Positions 36,258 to 47,677 are shown, numbered from the stretch's first letter. The stretch: DNA of 64,000 nucleotides from Anaeramoeba flamelloides (GCA_027625915.1 JANTQA010000022.1:21001-85000); one strand, 5' to 3'. Numbers and translations are program-made. Notes: a model not told the origin generated them from the letters alone.

Positions 36258-36874
36258 AAACAGCCAGAAGAAAAATATCAAAAGTGAGATCTAGTAATAA
36301 ATTGTTACAAACAGAATCTTTGAAATAAATTGAAAATTATAAATGGACCTAAATACTCAAAGAGAGAGAAAGAAAGATCCAATTATAATCCAAAATGAAT
36401 TTCTATTCTTTTTTTTACGCTTTTAATTAAAAGGAACAAAAAGTTTTCTTCTGGTCTTCTTCTTTGAAATTTCTCTTCTCTTCTCTTCTCTAATACTTCT
36501 ACTTCTTTTAAAATACCAAATAAGAAGATTTTTCTCTCTTTATTTTTGATAATAAAAAAAAATAAAGAATTCCAAACACAACCTTTCTCAAAAGAATTGA
36601 TTGTTTTTTTTTTTTTTTTTTTTTAAGTAACTTAAAATATATTCGAACTTATTCCTTTTTGAAAAGGATCCAAACACACATACCACAGACTTTACCAAAT
36701 TAAAAATTCAAAATTTTCTAGTTTGTGTATAAAAAATATCATTTTTCATTTTTTCTTTTATTATTATTTACCCGAATATACTCTCCCTTCTTCGTAAACT
36801 TAATCTTGATTAATTACCCCTACCTTTCTCCAATTAAAAACTTCTCGAACCATACAACAAAAACAATAACCACA

Positions 36875-36953
36875 ATGCCCACTACTAATTGCCCAATTCA
36901 ACCAAAATAAGAAAAACCAAGAAGAAGATCAAGAAGAAGAGGAAGACCAAGAA

Positions 36954-36984
<31 letters not shown>

Positions 36985-37216
36985 AAGAAGAAGAAATACA
37001 AAACAATAATTATGGTGTGGCAGTTGCCCAGAATAATGATGATCAACAATCAAAAAGAATTACAGCCATAGAGTATATTGCCAAGACTGTGAAGAGAAAG
37101 TCTATAGGTTAGGTAAAGAATGTGAGTGATTTGATTTAATTCATTAAAAATACACGAAGATTTAAGAACCTACCAGAACCATGTTCGAGAGATTATTACA
37201 GAGATCTTGAAGAAAA
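36875..37216 (+). pseudogene. B-box zinc-finger gene copy a (decayed)
   Basis: The frame starts MPTTNCPIQPK, then meets TAA, then an Arg-rich tract made by a GAA/AGA microsatellite. It enters a zinc-finger segment in frame (LWCGSCPE at about 37010) and later gives VYCQDCEEKVY. The spacing Cys-x2-Cys, then Tyr-Cys-x2-Cys, fits the first half of a B-box domain. Two TGA codons lie between the two Cys pairs, and the second half (usually LCxxCxxxxH) is not in the same frame. In-frame TAA occurs before the finger, as in copy b. The copy and its leader (from about 35.6 kb) are a segmental duplicate of copy c. B-box proteins are often RNA-binding or ubiquitin-related; no function can be given for this decayed copy. 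Confidence 0.5.
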
Positions 37217-37395
37217 GTATGTTTCTCTATTTTCTCTTTTTTTGTTCTTTTGTTTTTTTTTTTTTCTACTACGGAAATTTTTGAATATTCTTTTCTTTTC
37301 TTTATTCTTAATGAAACCTTTCTGAAAAAATCTCTCTCTCTCTCTCTCTCACTTCTTTTTGTGTTTTTGAATTTGTTTGATTATGGGTTTTTCCT

Positions 37396-37429
<34 letters not shown>

Positions 37430-37435
37430 GCTTTT

Positions 37436-38198
37436 TGGTTTTGATTTTGAACAAACAAAATTCCAAAACAAGATCCCTTAAAAAAAAAAGTATTATATCT
37501 TGGTTATTGGTTAGCTTAGAATATCATCGTTATTCTAATTCCGTATAAAGTTTTTCCTTTTTTGAAATGTCTCAAACAGACATACCATAGATTTTAAAAA
37601 TTAAAAAAACTGAAAATTTGGATTTTGGTCTAAAAAATTCACAGTTTTCATTTTTTACTTAACTTGAATTTACTCTTTTCTCTTCTTATAATTTTAGGCA
37701 TTTTAATTAATTACTCTTAATCTTTCGACAATTAAAAACTCTCAACCTAACAATAATAGCTACTAAAATGCCCAGTACAAATCAACCAAAAAATTCAACA
37801 AAAAAAAAAATCAAAAAACAAGAAGATTAAGAAGAAGAAGAAGAAAAAAAAACAATTATATGTGACTGTTGCCTTGAAGATAAATCGAAGAAAAGGGTTG
37901 CAACTGTATTATATTGCCAAGACTGTGAAGAGAATCTCTATATGTGAAGAATGTGTGAGATTGATTTGAATTCATAAAAAAACACGAAAATTTAAGAACC
38001 TACCAGAACCATGTTCGAGAGATTATTACACAGATCTCTTGAAGAAAAGTTTGTTTCTCTTTTTTCTCTTTTTTTTCTTTTGTTGGTTTTTTAAAGAAAT
38101 TTTTTTTAAACTATCTTTTTTTTATTACACAACAAAACCTTTAAAAAAAATCTCTCTATTTTTTTGTGTTTTTTTTGAATTTGTTTGATTATGGGTTT

Positions 38199-38230
<32 letters not shown>

Positions 38231-38500
38231 TTCTTCTTCAAAAAAATCTCTCTACACAAGAAGATCTTCTTCTTCAATTAGGAGATTTTATTTGAGATGT
38301 TTTATTTTTGTGAATCGGATTATGTGAATTTTTGTGAATTGATGTGAATAAGAATATTGTGTGAATTGATTTTGAATCGATGTGATTGATGTGAATTAAG
38401 TTTGTGAATTGATTGTTGTGATGAATGAATTAAAGTTTTTAGGAATTATTATGTGAAGAATGGTTGTGAATGGGGGGCAATATGTGATAAATGAATTATT
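37436..38500 (+). repeat. Segmental duplicate of 56415-57680
   Basis: Matches from TTTTGGTTTTGATTTTGAAC through B-box copy b and the GTGAATTGATGTGAATAAG region to the ATT microsatellite. The paralogue carries copy d and transposon C1. Confidence 0.85.
37768..38059 (+). pseudogene. B-box zinc-finger gene copy b (best-preserved first half)
   Basis: ATG at 37768 (MPSTNQPKN) opens a frame with a Lys-rich then Glu-rich leader. It contains one TAA at codon 21 (37828-37830), between QED and EEEEE, and then enters the finger IICDCCLEDKSKKRV followed by VLYCQDCEENLY. Cys32, Cys35, Cys50 and Cys53 have B-box spacing. The frame stops at TGA 37945-37947. The missing half (CEECVRLI, then IHKKTRKFKNLPEPCSRD) is readable one base out of phase from 37943, with a further TGA before the His. 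So this copy carries a one-base shift unless an unusual splice event removes it. The same downstream sequence is shared by copies a, c and d. It is duplicated with its flanks as copy d. Confidence 0.55.
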
Positions 38501-38559
38501 ATTATTATTATTTGAATTCTTAATGTTAGTGGATCTTTATCATCATTTTTATTATATTA

Positions 38560-38596
<37 letters not shown>

Positions 38597-38669
38597 TTAT
38601 ATATTTCTTTTCATCCAAAATATTTCAAATTGTTCATTATTCAAATTGTTGTTTCAGAATTTGTTGTTT

Positions 38670-38707
<38 letters not shown>

Positions 38708-38754
38708 TTTTGTTTGTTCGTTGGTTGTTTCAGAATTTGTTGTTTAGTTGGTTG

Positions 38755-38960
38755 TTTGAGCGAAGCGAGATTTCTGACCCCCACATTCCTTTGCGCCTTG
38801 CATTACATCCCATGTATTTGCGCCTTTCATTTCACACCCATGTCTTTGCGCCTTGCATTTCAACAAGATCCACCCCAAAAATGCTAACACCCAAATGGAC
38901 TCAGCCTAATAACACCCCCGTTATGCGATAGCCCTCCTTACTCCGCGCGAGAAGCGCCAA
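38755..38960 (+). repeat. GC-rich module F1
   Basis: About 205 bp starting TTTGAGCGAAGCGAGATTTC and ending CTCCGCGCGAGAAGCGCCAA, markedly richer in G and C than its surroundings. The first half holds tandem variants of TTGCGCCTTGCATT, and the second half is highly conserved among all five copies (ATGCTAACACCCAAATGGAC). Confidence 0.85.
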
Positions 38961-39477
38961 AATCACCAATACACTATTTAAGATCATACATTCCCCATTT
39001 CCAAAATCTTGACTCACCATTTGGCAAATAAATGAGATCATTTAACAGAAAGTGTAATTTGGCTATCTCCAATTTGATCTTTCTATCTTGAACACACACA
39101 CACACACTCTCTCTTGAACATAACTCTTTTTGATTAGTATTCTTACAAAAAAAAAAAACAAAAAAAAATTACTAAAATTTTTGTTGAATTTCTTAATAAT
39201 GATGATTGTTTCATTTCTTACTCTTGGTTGGTCACTTCATAAGAATTAATTGGTTTGTTTGCCATACGACCTGAATATACAAATTTCTTTAATGGAAAAA
39301 GAAGAAAAATTCAATTTTTAAAAACAAAAACATAATCCTATATCAATAACTTTCAATTAATAAATTTCAATTTCTGTTAATACATCCTTAAAGAGAAATT
39401 TTCAATTTTCTTAATTTTGAATTTTTTAAAAATCATTAAAAACCAAATTTCACAAGTAAAAGTAATTTAAAAAAAAA

Positions 39478-39625
39478 TCACAGAAACCACAGAAATCACA
39501 GAAACCACAGAAACCACAGAAATCACAGAAATCACAGAAATCACAGAAATCACAGAAATCACAGAAATCACAGAAATCACAGAAATTACAGAAATCACAG
39601 AAATCACAGAAATCATAGAAATCTC
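39478..39625 (+). repeat. AAATCACAG 9-bp satellite, site 1
   Basis: About 16 tandem 9-mers with few variants. Related shorter arrays lie at 48543-48625 and 61320-61385 in the duplicated regions. Confidence 0.9.
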
Positions 39626-40507
39626 AAAAACCCAAAACCCAAATTTCACAAATTAACGAAATTACAGAAATCACATAGAAATTATACAAATCACAGAATC
39701 CACAGATAATCACAGAAACCACAGACAACTCAAAAATTCTTTTTCAATCATTTTTGCTGATTTTTATTTTTTTTCTAATCTTTTACAATTTCTCAAAAAG
39801 ATTTTTCCAATTTTGGAAAAATGTAAGACCACATCCAATCAAACATTAAAAATAATATATTCATAAATATTTTTTTTATTCTTTTTTATTTTAATGAGAA
39901 TGAATTTTAGGATATTTCTCAAAATAATAATAAGAAAAATGAAATTACGTTGTGAAAAATAATCATCATCATCATCATTCTCATCATCATTATTCTCATG
40001 ATCATAATGAAAGATTTTTCTCATCTTTTATATTCGTCAAAAATTATTTGTATATATGTCGTAGTTGTAAAGTAACAATAAGATCCACAGAGACAGCCAA
40101 TTTCCAATGTCTAGGGTAGGTCTATTATAAAGATCATCACTGTATTGTGAATCACTGTGTCTTATGTGGATTATTTATGTTTGTATCGATTTGTTTCATT
40201 GATTGATTGATTGATCATGTGAATTGGATATATAGTGTATGAATTTGGCTTTTGTGAATAATGGTTGATGTGAATTATTGTTAATCCTTGTGAAGTAATG
40301 GTGTGATTTTCTGAATTGATATCAGTGAATTATTGTGAATTGTTAATGAATTGATAGTTGTGAATTATTATTTTTTTTAAGTGACAATAATAATGGTGTG
40401 AATTTATGTAAATTTGACTCTGTGAATTGTTTTTGTTTTTATTAATGATTGCATGAATGATGAATGACTATTGTCCAAAAAAATATATAAATAATCTTGT
40501 TTGTTTA

Positions 40508-40532
40508 TCTTCTTCTTCTTCTTCTTCTTCTT

Positions 40533-40563
<31 letters not shown>

Positions 40564-40607
40564 TGATTATTAATAAATTATTTAAATTATTAATCATAGT
40601 TGAGATC

Positions 40608-40673
<66 letters not shown>
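40508..40673 (+). repeat. TTC and TTA trinucleotide arrays
   Basis: About 18 TTC units (40508-40561) and about 21 TTA units (40612-40673). Both are much shorter in the paralogue near 62262-62375. Confidence 0.9.
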
Positions 40674-40676
<3 letters not shown>

Positions 40677-40946
40677 CTTATATAATTAGATATATGTGTG
40701 TATGTGTTTCTCTTCATCGAGATTGTTAATATTACAAATCATGTTATTCAAATAGAGTTCATCATTATTCAAATGATTATTTCAGAATCAATTATATTGT
40801 ATATTTAATTGAAAATGATAATGTTGTTGTTTGTTTGTTGCTAATATAAACAATGAAGATCAATGGTTCAGAGTAGAGTACTAATAGTTAAATCTGTTGA
40901 TTCTTGGAAACAGCTTGCGAAAACACCAATCCTTTTGAGATACAGT

Positions 40947-41900
40947 TCACAAGAAATCCTCGTCCTCGAACAGAAGCGAAAGGTTTGGCGCAGAAGTACC
41001 TTCATATTGATACTCAGTGCAAGAACTACTCGTCCTGGAACAGCAGTGAGTTGTCTGGCACAGAAGCTTGCTTAAACACTCATCCTTTTGATGCTGTGCA
41101 AGAAACATCGTCCTGGCACAGAAGTGATAAGTTTGGCACACAAGTTAATAGGTAAATTATTGGATTTTTCAAGTGGAATATAAACTAAAATTCAAAATTT
41201 TCCACACAGCTAAAACGTTCCAAACAATCACAATAATACAATTTTATTGAAATTCGAGATAATTTTGATTTTTGTCAAATCTGAAAATCATTTTTTCATC
41301 TTTTAGTTTTTGTTTTTATTTCATTTTTTAAATTACGTAATTTGCTTCGTTGGATCAAAATTTTTTTGAACAATTGATATTATGTTAATGTTGAGTTTTT
41401 CCAAATAGAAGAACTCAAATAAAATTAGTTGATAGTATCTAACCTTTGATCGATCAATAATTCCTCATAGAATTTAAACAAATTTACTAATGTTATTTTT
41501 TTGTTTTGCTGTCTCCAAAATTTTTAACACACCCATGATTTATTAGTATTGATAATTATTTATTTATTGTTTAGTGAGTATTGTAAATAATAAACTAGTG
41601 TTAACCTTTCGATTAGTGAATGGTTCTAATTTGGTAAATCTTCTTGAATTGATTAGATAAGTTTTGTTTTTCACAAATCGAATTTTGGTGTGTTAAAAAT
41701 TTTGAATTGGGGTTTATATTGACACTATATATATATATATAGAGTACAATTATGAAATTATATAGATCTAGAATGATTAATGATCAATAGTTAATGTTAA
41801 TGTTAATGTTAATGTTAATGTTAATTTTTGTTAATGTTAATGTTAATGTTAAGGTTAATGTTAAATGTTAATGTTAATGATTAATGTTAATTGTTAATTT
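40947..41900 (+). repeat. Composite unit 13 (three motif pairs), interrupted by D2
   Basis: Pairs start at 40967/40987, 41037/41057 and 41115/41135, with unit pitches of 70 and 78 bp. Transposon D2 (41183-41714) splits the spacer, and the TTAATG array follows at about 41785. The motif block is duplicated at 62977-63186. Confidence 0.87.
41183..41714. mobile_element. Family D short transposon, copy D2, inside a composite unit
   Basis: The element separates AAGTGGAATATA from TATATTGACACT. At 19871-19891 the same sequence is uninterrupted with one fewer TA, so the target duplication is TA. The inverted ends are about 30 bp long. No coding capacity is seen. Confidence 0.88.
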
Positions 41901-42221
41901 TAATTGAAAGTTACTATTCTTTTGATTAGATCTTGAATTTAATGTAAATGTTAATGTGTACTATTATTTTGCAATTCAAAAAAATAAAAATTTTTCTTGA
42001 TGAAATTCTCCACCGAATTTTTATATTGAATTATTAATTGAAAACAATTAAAATATTAGGGTAAACTTTTAGAAATGATTTTTATAGACAATAAAAATAA
42101 ATGAATAAAAATTATTAATTTTAGAAAAGATGATAACAGATAGAGATCTCCATTCTAAGATATTATTTTTTTTTGATTTTTAAGATTTTAAAATTGAAAT
42201 TTTATTATCATAATCATGATC

Positions 42222-42257
<36 letters not shown>

Positions 42258-42673
42258 GGGTAGGATTGGTTGGGTTTTATTTGAAAATTAAATAGATTTG
42301 ATTGAATGATTATCGAAGATTGATAAATTAGTGAATTGATTTAATTTGTTTGATATTTTTTGATATTTTTTGATATGCTGAACTATGGGATTAAATTTGT
42401 TAGTTGGTTACTTGAATTGAATGGACGAATAAATGATTGATTTGATTATTTGAATAATTGAATTTTATTTGATTGGTTTGATTTTATTTCAACTATGTGA
42501 ATGAAATTTGTAATTGTTTGATTTTATTTGAATGGATTAATTAATGATTTATTTGGTTTGTGTATATATATATATTTTTTTCTTATGTATAGCTTGTTTT
42601 TGTGTGTTTTTTTTTGTTTTTGTGTTTTTTTAGATTAGATTAGATGAGTATATTTTGTTGTTTTTTTTTTTTT

Positions 42674-42714
<41 letters not shown>

Positions 42715-42933
42715 CTTGTTGTTGTTGTTGTTGTTCTTGTTGTTGTTGTTGTTGTGCTGCTGTTCTTGTCATTTTCATTGTTGTAGTTGTTTTTCAGTGT
42801 ATATTCACTTTCTTGTTGTTGTTGTTGTTGTTCTTGTTGTTCTTGTCATTGTGCTGCTGTTCTTGTCATTTTCATTGTTGTAGTTGTTTTTCAGTGTATA
42901 TTCACTTTCTTGACATTCCTTTCTCGACACACC

Positions 42934-43185
42934 CTGCAAGAACCCCCTCGTGCTGGCACAGAAGTGTAATTGCTGGCACGGAAGTGGGCGGGTAATAACT
43001 TTTGTTTTTGGTTTTTTTTTTTTTTTTCCTCATTATCTCTCTAGAGAGATCTGTATCTCTAGACAATGAAATAACAACAATAAAAAGAAGAAGAAGAAGA
43101 AGAAGAAGATGAAAAGAGAATTTTCCGGTCTTTTGAAATCAATTATTCATGATTAATTTTAATGTTAATGTTAATGTTAGTGTTA
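42934..43185 (+). repeat. Composite unit 14
   Basis: The pair starts at 42955 and 42975. The spacer is of the unit 3 type. A very short array lies at about 43157-43185. Upstream, a ~95-bp segment containing TCTTGTCATTTTCATTGTTG is tandemly doubled (42753-42912). Confidence 0.85.
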
Positions 43186-43196
43186 AATTGAATTTT

Positions 43197-43737
43197 AATG
43201 TTTGATTGGTTGTTTGTTTGATTGGTTTTTTTTTGTTTTTTGCTACTACTAAACGATTGAATGATCAATAATGGAAGAAATTTATAGAGAAGATCACAGT
43301 AAATAGTTCATATGTGTTGATTCTTGAAATAAGCTTGCTAAAATACCTTCCTTGCTAAATTGCACCGTTCCTTTTGAGATACGCTGTGCAAGTAACGTCG
43401 TCGTCCTGGAACAGAAGTGAAAGGTCTGGGGCACAGAAGAGATGTTAGGTTGATACTCAGTGAAAGAGCTCTCGTCCTGGCACAGAAGTTAAATGTTTGG
43501 CACAGAAGTTGATAATTTAGGTCGGGAAATTGTACCTTATTTTATCTTGTTCATCACAATACTCAAAATTAGTTTTGAAATATTGAGCAATGTCCGAATG
43601 AGAGAGATGAAGATTATTATCATATGTGTTATAATGTAGACTACAAAACTCTTAAAAGTTGAAAAATTCAAATTGAAAATAAACTATACTAAACAATTAG
43701 AAAACTTTTAAATTAAACCTATTAACCACATCGCAAA
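43197..43737 (+). repeat. Segmental duplicate of 63455-64000
   Basis: The two stretches agree up to the last bases of the window (TTAAACCTATTAACCAC), so the second copy continues beyond the window, probably into another tRNA-like locus. Confidence 0.85.
43386..43515 (+). repeat. Composite unit 15 (two motif pairs, no forward array)
   Basis: Pairs start at 43408/43430 (22 bp, one of only two exceptions) and 43479/43499 (20 bp). No TTAATG array follows in the usual direction. Instead a tRNA-like locus and then the reversed CATTAA block come next. Confidence 0.8.
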
Positions 43738-43793
43738 GTGGAAAAGTTGTACCCTCAATCTTACTAGCCTAGGTTCGATTCCACCGGAACTCA
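43724..43793 (+). ncRNA. tRNA-like locus with A-box and B-box matches
   Basis: TCGCAAAGTGG at 43731 resembles a Pol III A box and GGTTCGATTCC at 43772 is a perfect B box, 41 bp apart. A 17-T run at 43794-43810 would terminate Pol III. The acceptor stem does not pair, so this is not a normal tRNA; a tRNA pseudogene or tRNA-derived repeat head fits better. A duplicate starts at the very end of the window. Confidence 0.4.
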
Positions 43794-44210
43794 TTTTTTT
43801 TTTTTTTTTTATTATTAAACTTTTTATTTTTTTTTTCATTTTTTTTTAACCAAAATCCTACACTTCCCCAAACACACTTACACCTTCCCTAATTACTCCA
43901 CACACAACATCAAACAATTATATCAAATTCTGCCTTTTTCAAGCTACAATTCACAAAACCACAGCCTAAACATTAATATTAAAAATCAAATTAAAATTAA
44001 ACAAAAAACTATAAATAATAATTATATTTTATAAAAATCAAAAAAATACATTAACATTAACATTAACATTAACATTAACATTAACATTAACAGTAAAAGT
44101 AACATTAACAGTAACATTAACCGTAACATTAACATTAACATTAACATTAACATTAAAATTATTTTTAAATACCTAAGTAATAAAAAAATTCTCAAATTAA
44201 AGCCAAAATA

Positions 44211-44410
44211 CAGTCAGTTTCACTTTTAAGGCACAAACTTTCAACGAAATTTAAGGCACAAAAAAAAAATCTCAAATTAAAGCACATAATTTGGAATTTA
44301 TTTTTTTACAATTTATTTTTACTAGAATTTGAATTTTGTGCCATAATTTGAGATTTTTATTGTGCCTTAAATTTCGTTGAAAGTTTGTGCCTTAAAAGTG
44401 AAACTGACTG
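44211..44410. mobile_element. Family B palindromic short transposon, copy B1
   Basis: A 200-bp element with ends CAGTCAGTTTCACTTTTAAG and the reverse complement, arms of about 50 bp continuing into ACAAACTTTCAACGAAATTT, and TA on each side. The paralogous empty site with one TA is at about 44652-44660. Confidence 0.9.
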
Positions 44411-44754
44411 TAACAACTAAAATTAAAATTAAAATTTACATATAACATTTAAAATAAGATCTCAAATTTTAACATTAACATTAACAAATAACAATTAAAA
44501 ATTAAAAATCAACATATAAAATTAACATTAACATTAACATTAACATTAACATTAACATTAACATTAACATTAACAATTAACATTAACAGTAACATTAACA
44601 TTAACATTAACATTAAATCCTTTGTAATAAAAAAATTATCAAATTAAAACCAAAATAACAACAAAAATTAAAATTAAAATTACCAATAATATTTAAAATA
44701 AGATCTTCTCAAACATTAACTATAACATTAAAAAAACTAGAAAATATCAACTTG

Positions 44755-44959
44755 TTTGAGCGAAGCGAGATTTCTGGCCCCACATTCCCCTTGCGCCTTT
44801 CATTACACAAACATCCCCTTGCGCCTTGCATTTCACAAACATTCCCTTGCGCCTTACATTTGATCAACATCCACCCCAAATGCTAACACCCAAATGGACT
44901 CAGCCTAATAACACCCCCGTTAGGCGATAGCCCTCCTTACTCCGCGCGAGAAGCGCCAA
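44755..44959 (+). repeat. GC-rich module F2
   Basis: Same build as F1, embedded in the reversed satellite block. It carries GGCGATAGCCCTCC, where F1 has TGCGATAGCCCTCC. Confidence 0.85.
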
Positions 44960-45773
44960 TAACAACATCAACATTATCATCATCATCATCATTTAAACAA
45001 CATCAACATCATCATCATCATCATTAACACAAACATTAACATTAACATTAACATTAACATTAACATTAACATTAACAATTAACAATTAAAAATTAAAAAT
45101 TAAAAATCAACATATAAAATTAACATTAACACTAACATTAACATTAACATTAACATTAACATTAACATTAACATTAACATTAACATTAACACTAACAGTA
45201 AAAGTAACATTAACATTAACATTAACTTTAACATTATTTTTAAATCCTTAAATAATAAAAAATTATCAACATATAAATTTAACATTAACACTAACATTAA
45301 CATTAACTTTAACATTAACATTAACTTTAACATTAACATTAACAATCCTTTTTATTACTTAAGTAATATTAAATTATAAAAATTAAAATCAAAATAACAA
45401 CAAAAATTCAAATTAAAATTTACCAATAATATATAAAATCAAATTATATCAAAAATTAACCTTAACAAATAACATTAACATTAACATTAACATTAACAAA
45501 TAACAATTAAAAATTATCAATAAACCTATAAAATTAATATTAACACTAACATTAACACTAACATTAACATTAACATTAACATTAACATTAATCATTAACA
45601 TTAATCATTAACAGTAACATTAACAGTAACATTAACATTAACATTAAAATTATTTTTTAAATCCTTAAGTAATAAAACATTATCAAATTAAAACCAAAAT
45701 AACAACAAAATTTAAAATCAAAATTAACAATTAAAAAAAAGATCTCAAATCTAAACATTAACATTAACAAATA

Positions 45774-45971
45774 CAGTCAGTTTCACTTTTAAGACACAAA
45801 CTTTCAACGAAATTTAAGGCACAATAAAAATCTCAAATTAAGGCACAAACTTTTGGATTCTAGTAAAATAATTTGTAAAAAAAAAAAATTCCAAATTTTG
45901 TGCCTTAATTTGAGATTTTTTTGTGCTTTAAATTTCGTTGAAAGTTTGTGCCTTAAAAGTGAAACTGACTG
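45774..45971. mobile_element. Family B palindromic short transposon, copy B2
   Basis: Same ends and arms as B1, with TA duplications. It is inserted in the reversed TTAATG block. Confidence 0.9.
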
Positions 45972-46087
45972 TAACAATTAAAAATTAAAAATTAACAATT
46001 AAAAACCAACATATAAAATTTTCATTAACATTAACATTAACATTAACATTAACATTAACATTAAAATTATATTTAAATATTTAAGTA

Positions 46088-46286
46088 CAGTCAGTTTCAC
46101 TTTTAAGGCACAAACTTTCAACGAAAATTAAGGCACAAAAAAAAATCTCAAATTAAGGCACAAAATTCAAATTCTAGTATAAATAAATTGTAAAAATTAA
46201 AATTCCAAAAAATGTGCCTTAATTTGAGATTTTTTTTGTGCCTTAAATTTCGTTGAAAGTTTGTGCCTTAAAAGTGAAACTGACTG
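46088..46286. mobile_element. Family B palindromic short transposon, copy B3
   Basis: TA-flanked. The empty site TTAAGTAATAAAAAATTATC is present at about 47544-47563, which confirms insertion at TA. Confidence 0.92.
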
Positions 46287-46349
46287 TAATAAAAAATTAT
46301 CAAATTAAAACCAAAATAACAACACAAATTAAAATTAAAATTACCAATA

Positions 46350-46546
46350 CAGTCAGTTTCACTTTTAAGGCACAAACTTTCAACGAAATTTAAGACACAA
46401 TAAAAATCTCAAATTATGGCACAAAATTCAAATTCTAGTAAAATAAATTGTAAAAAATGAAATATCAAAATTTGTGCCTTAATTTGAGATTTTTTTTGTT
46501 CCTTAAATTAAGTTGAAAGTTTGTGCCTTAAAAGTGAAACTGACTG
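46350..46546. mobile_element. Family B palindromic short transposon, copy B4
   Basis: TA-flanked, 63 bp from B3. The empty site ACCAATAATCTTTAAAATAA is present at about 47605-47624. Confidence 0.92.
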
Positions 46547-46614
46547 TAATCTTTAAAATAAGATCTTCTCAAACATTAACATTAACATTAAAAAAACCAC
46601 AAAATAATAACTTG

Positions 46615-46820
46615 TTTGAGCGAAGCGAGATTTCTGGCCCCACATTCCCCTTGCGCCTTTCATTACACAAACATCCCCTTGCGCCTTTCATTTCACAAAC
46701 ATTCCCTTGCGCCTTTTCATTTGATCAACATCCACCCCAAATGCTAACACCCAAATGGACTCAGCGTAATAACACCCCCGTTAGGCGATAGCCCTCCTTA
46801 CTCCGCGCGAGAAGCGCCAA
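46615..46820 (+). repeat. GC-rich module F3
   Basis: Nearly identical to F2 and flanked by the same sequences, so it is part of a tandem duplication inside the block. Confidence 0.85.
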
Positions 46821-47677
46821 TAACAACATCAACATTATCATCATCATCATTACAACAACAACATCATCATCATTAACACAAACATTAACATTAACATTAA
46901 CATTAACATTAACATTAACATTAACATTAAAATTAAAATTAACATTAACATTAACATTAACATTACTTTTTATTACTTAAGTAATATTAAATTATAAAAA
47001 TTAAAATCAAAATAACAACAAAAATTCAAATTAAAATTTACCAAAAATATATAAAATCAAATATTATCAAACATTAACCTTAACAAATAACATAAACATT
47101 AACATTAACATTAACAAATAACAATTAAAAATTATCAATAAACCTATAAAATTAATATTAACACTAACATTAACACTAACATTAACATTAACATTAACAT
47201 TAACATTAGCATTAACAGTAACATTAACAGTAACATTAACATTAACATTAAAATTAACATTAAAATTATTTTTAAATCCTTAAGTAATAAAACATTATCA
47301 AATTAAAACCAAAATAACAACAAAATTTAAAATCAAAATTAACATATAACAATTAAAAAAAGATCTCAAATCTTAACATTAACATCAACAAATAACAATT
47401 AAAAATTAAAAATTAACAATTAAAAACCAACAGATAAAATTTTCATTAACATTAACATTAACGTTAACATTAAAATTAACATTAACATTAACATTAACAT
47501 TAACATTAACATTAACATTAACATTAAAATTATATTTAAATACTTAAGTAATAAAAAATTATCAAATTAAAACCAAAATAACAACACAAATTAAAATTAA
47601 AATTACCAATAATCTTTAAAATAAGATCTTCTCAAACATTAACATTAACATTAAAAAAACCACAAAATAATAACTTG

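Larger units (their letters stand above)
35620..37216 (+). repeat. Segmental duplicate of 50560-52497
   Basis: The sequence from the TTAATG array through B-box copy a matches the region ending in copy c. The 50.6-kb copy has an extra ~400-bp tandem duplication (50700-51230). Confidence 0.85.
38755..41155 (+). repeat. Segmental duplicate of 60550-63186
   Basis: The order GC-rich module, AAATCACAG array, GTGAATTATTG region, TTC/TTA microsatellites, three-pair composite motif is shared. The paralogue has transposon A4 replacing about 140 bp. A partial third copy is at 47678-49000. Confidence 0.85.
44049..47560 (-). repeat. Reversed TTAATG (CATTAA) satellite block
   Basis: Many CATTAA tracts (44049-44155, 44465-44620, 45020-45240, 45290-45345, 45465-45645, 46022-46070, 46872-46960, 47080-47270, 47440-47530) run opposite to every other array in the window. 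They are joined by recurring segments such as AATAAAAAATTATCAAATTA and AAAATAAGATCTTCTCAAAC, and interrupted by B1-B4 and GC-rich modules F2 and F3. There is no gene. Confidence 0.85.

Noticed and set aside
43731-43793. A genuine tRNA gene
   Set aside because: The acceptor and T stems do not pair; only the internal promoter boxes match.
46513-46791. 92-codon plus-strand frame through GC-rich module F3 (FERSEISGP...)
   Set aside because: The frame is broken in F2 and F4, starts in family B transposon B4, and ends differently in F5. The conservation looks like DNA-level, not protein-level.
44049-47560. Regular CATTAA tracts with interspersed sequence, resembling a CRISPR array at first glance
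   Set aside because: Repeats are a 6-bp satellite of varying length; there are no constant-length repeats with unique spacers and the DNA is eukaryotic.
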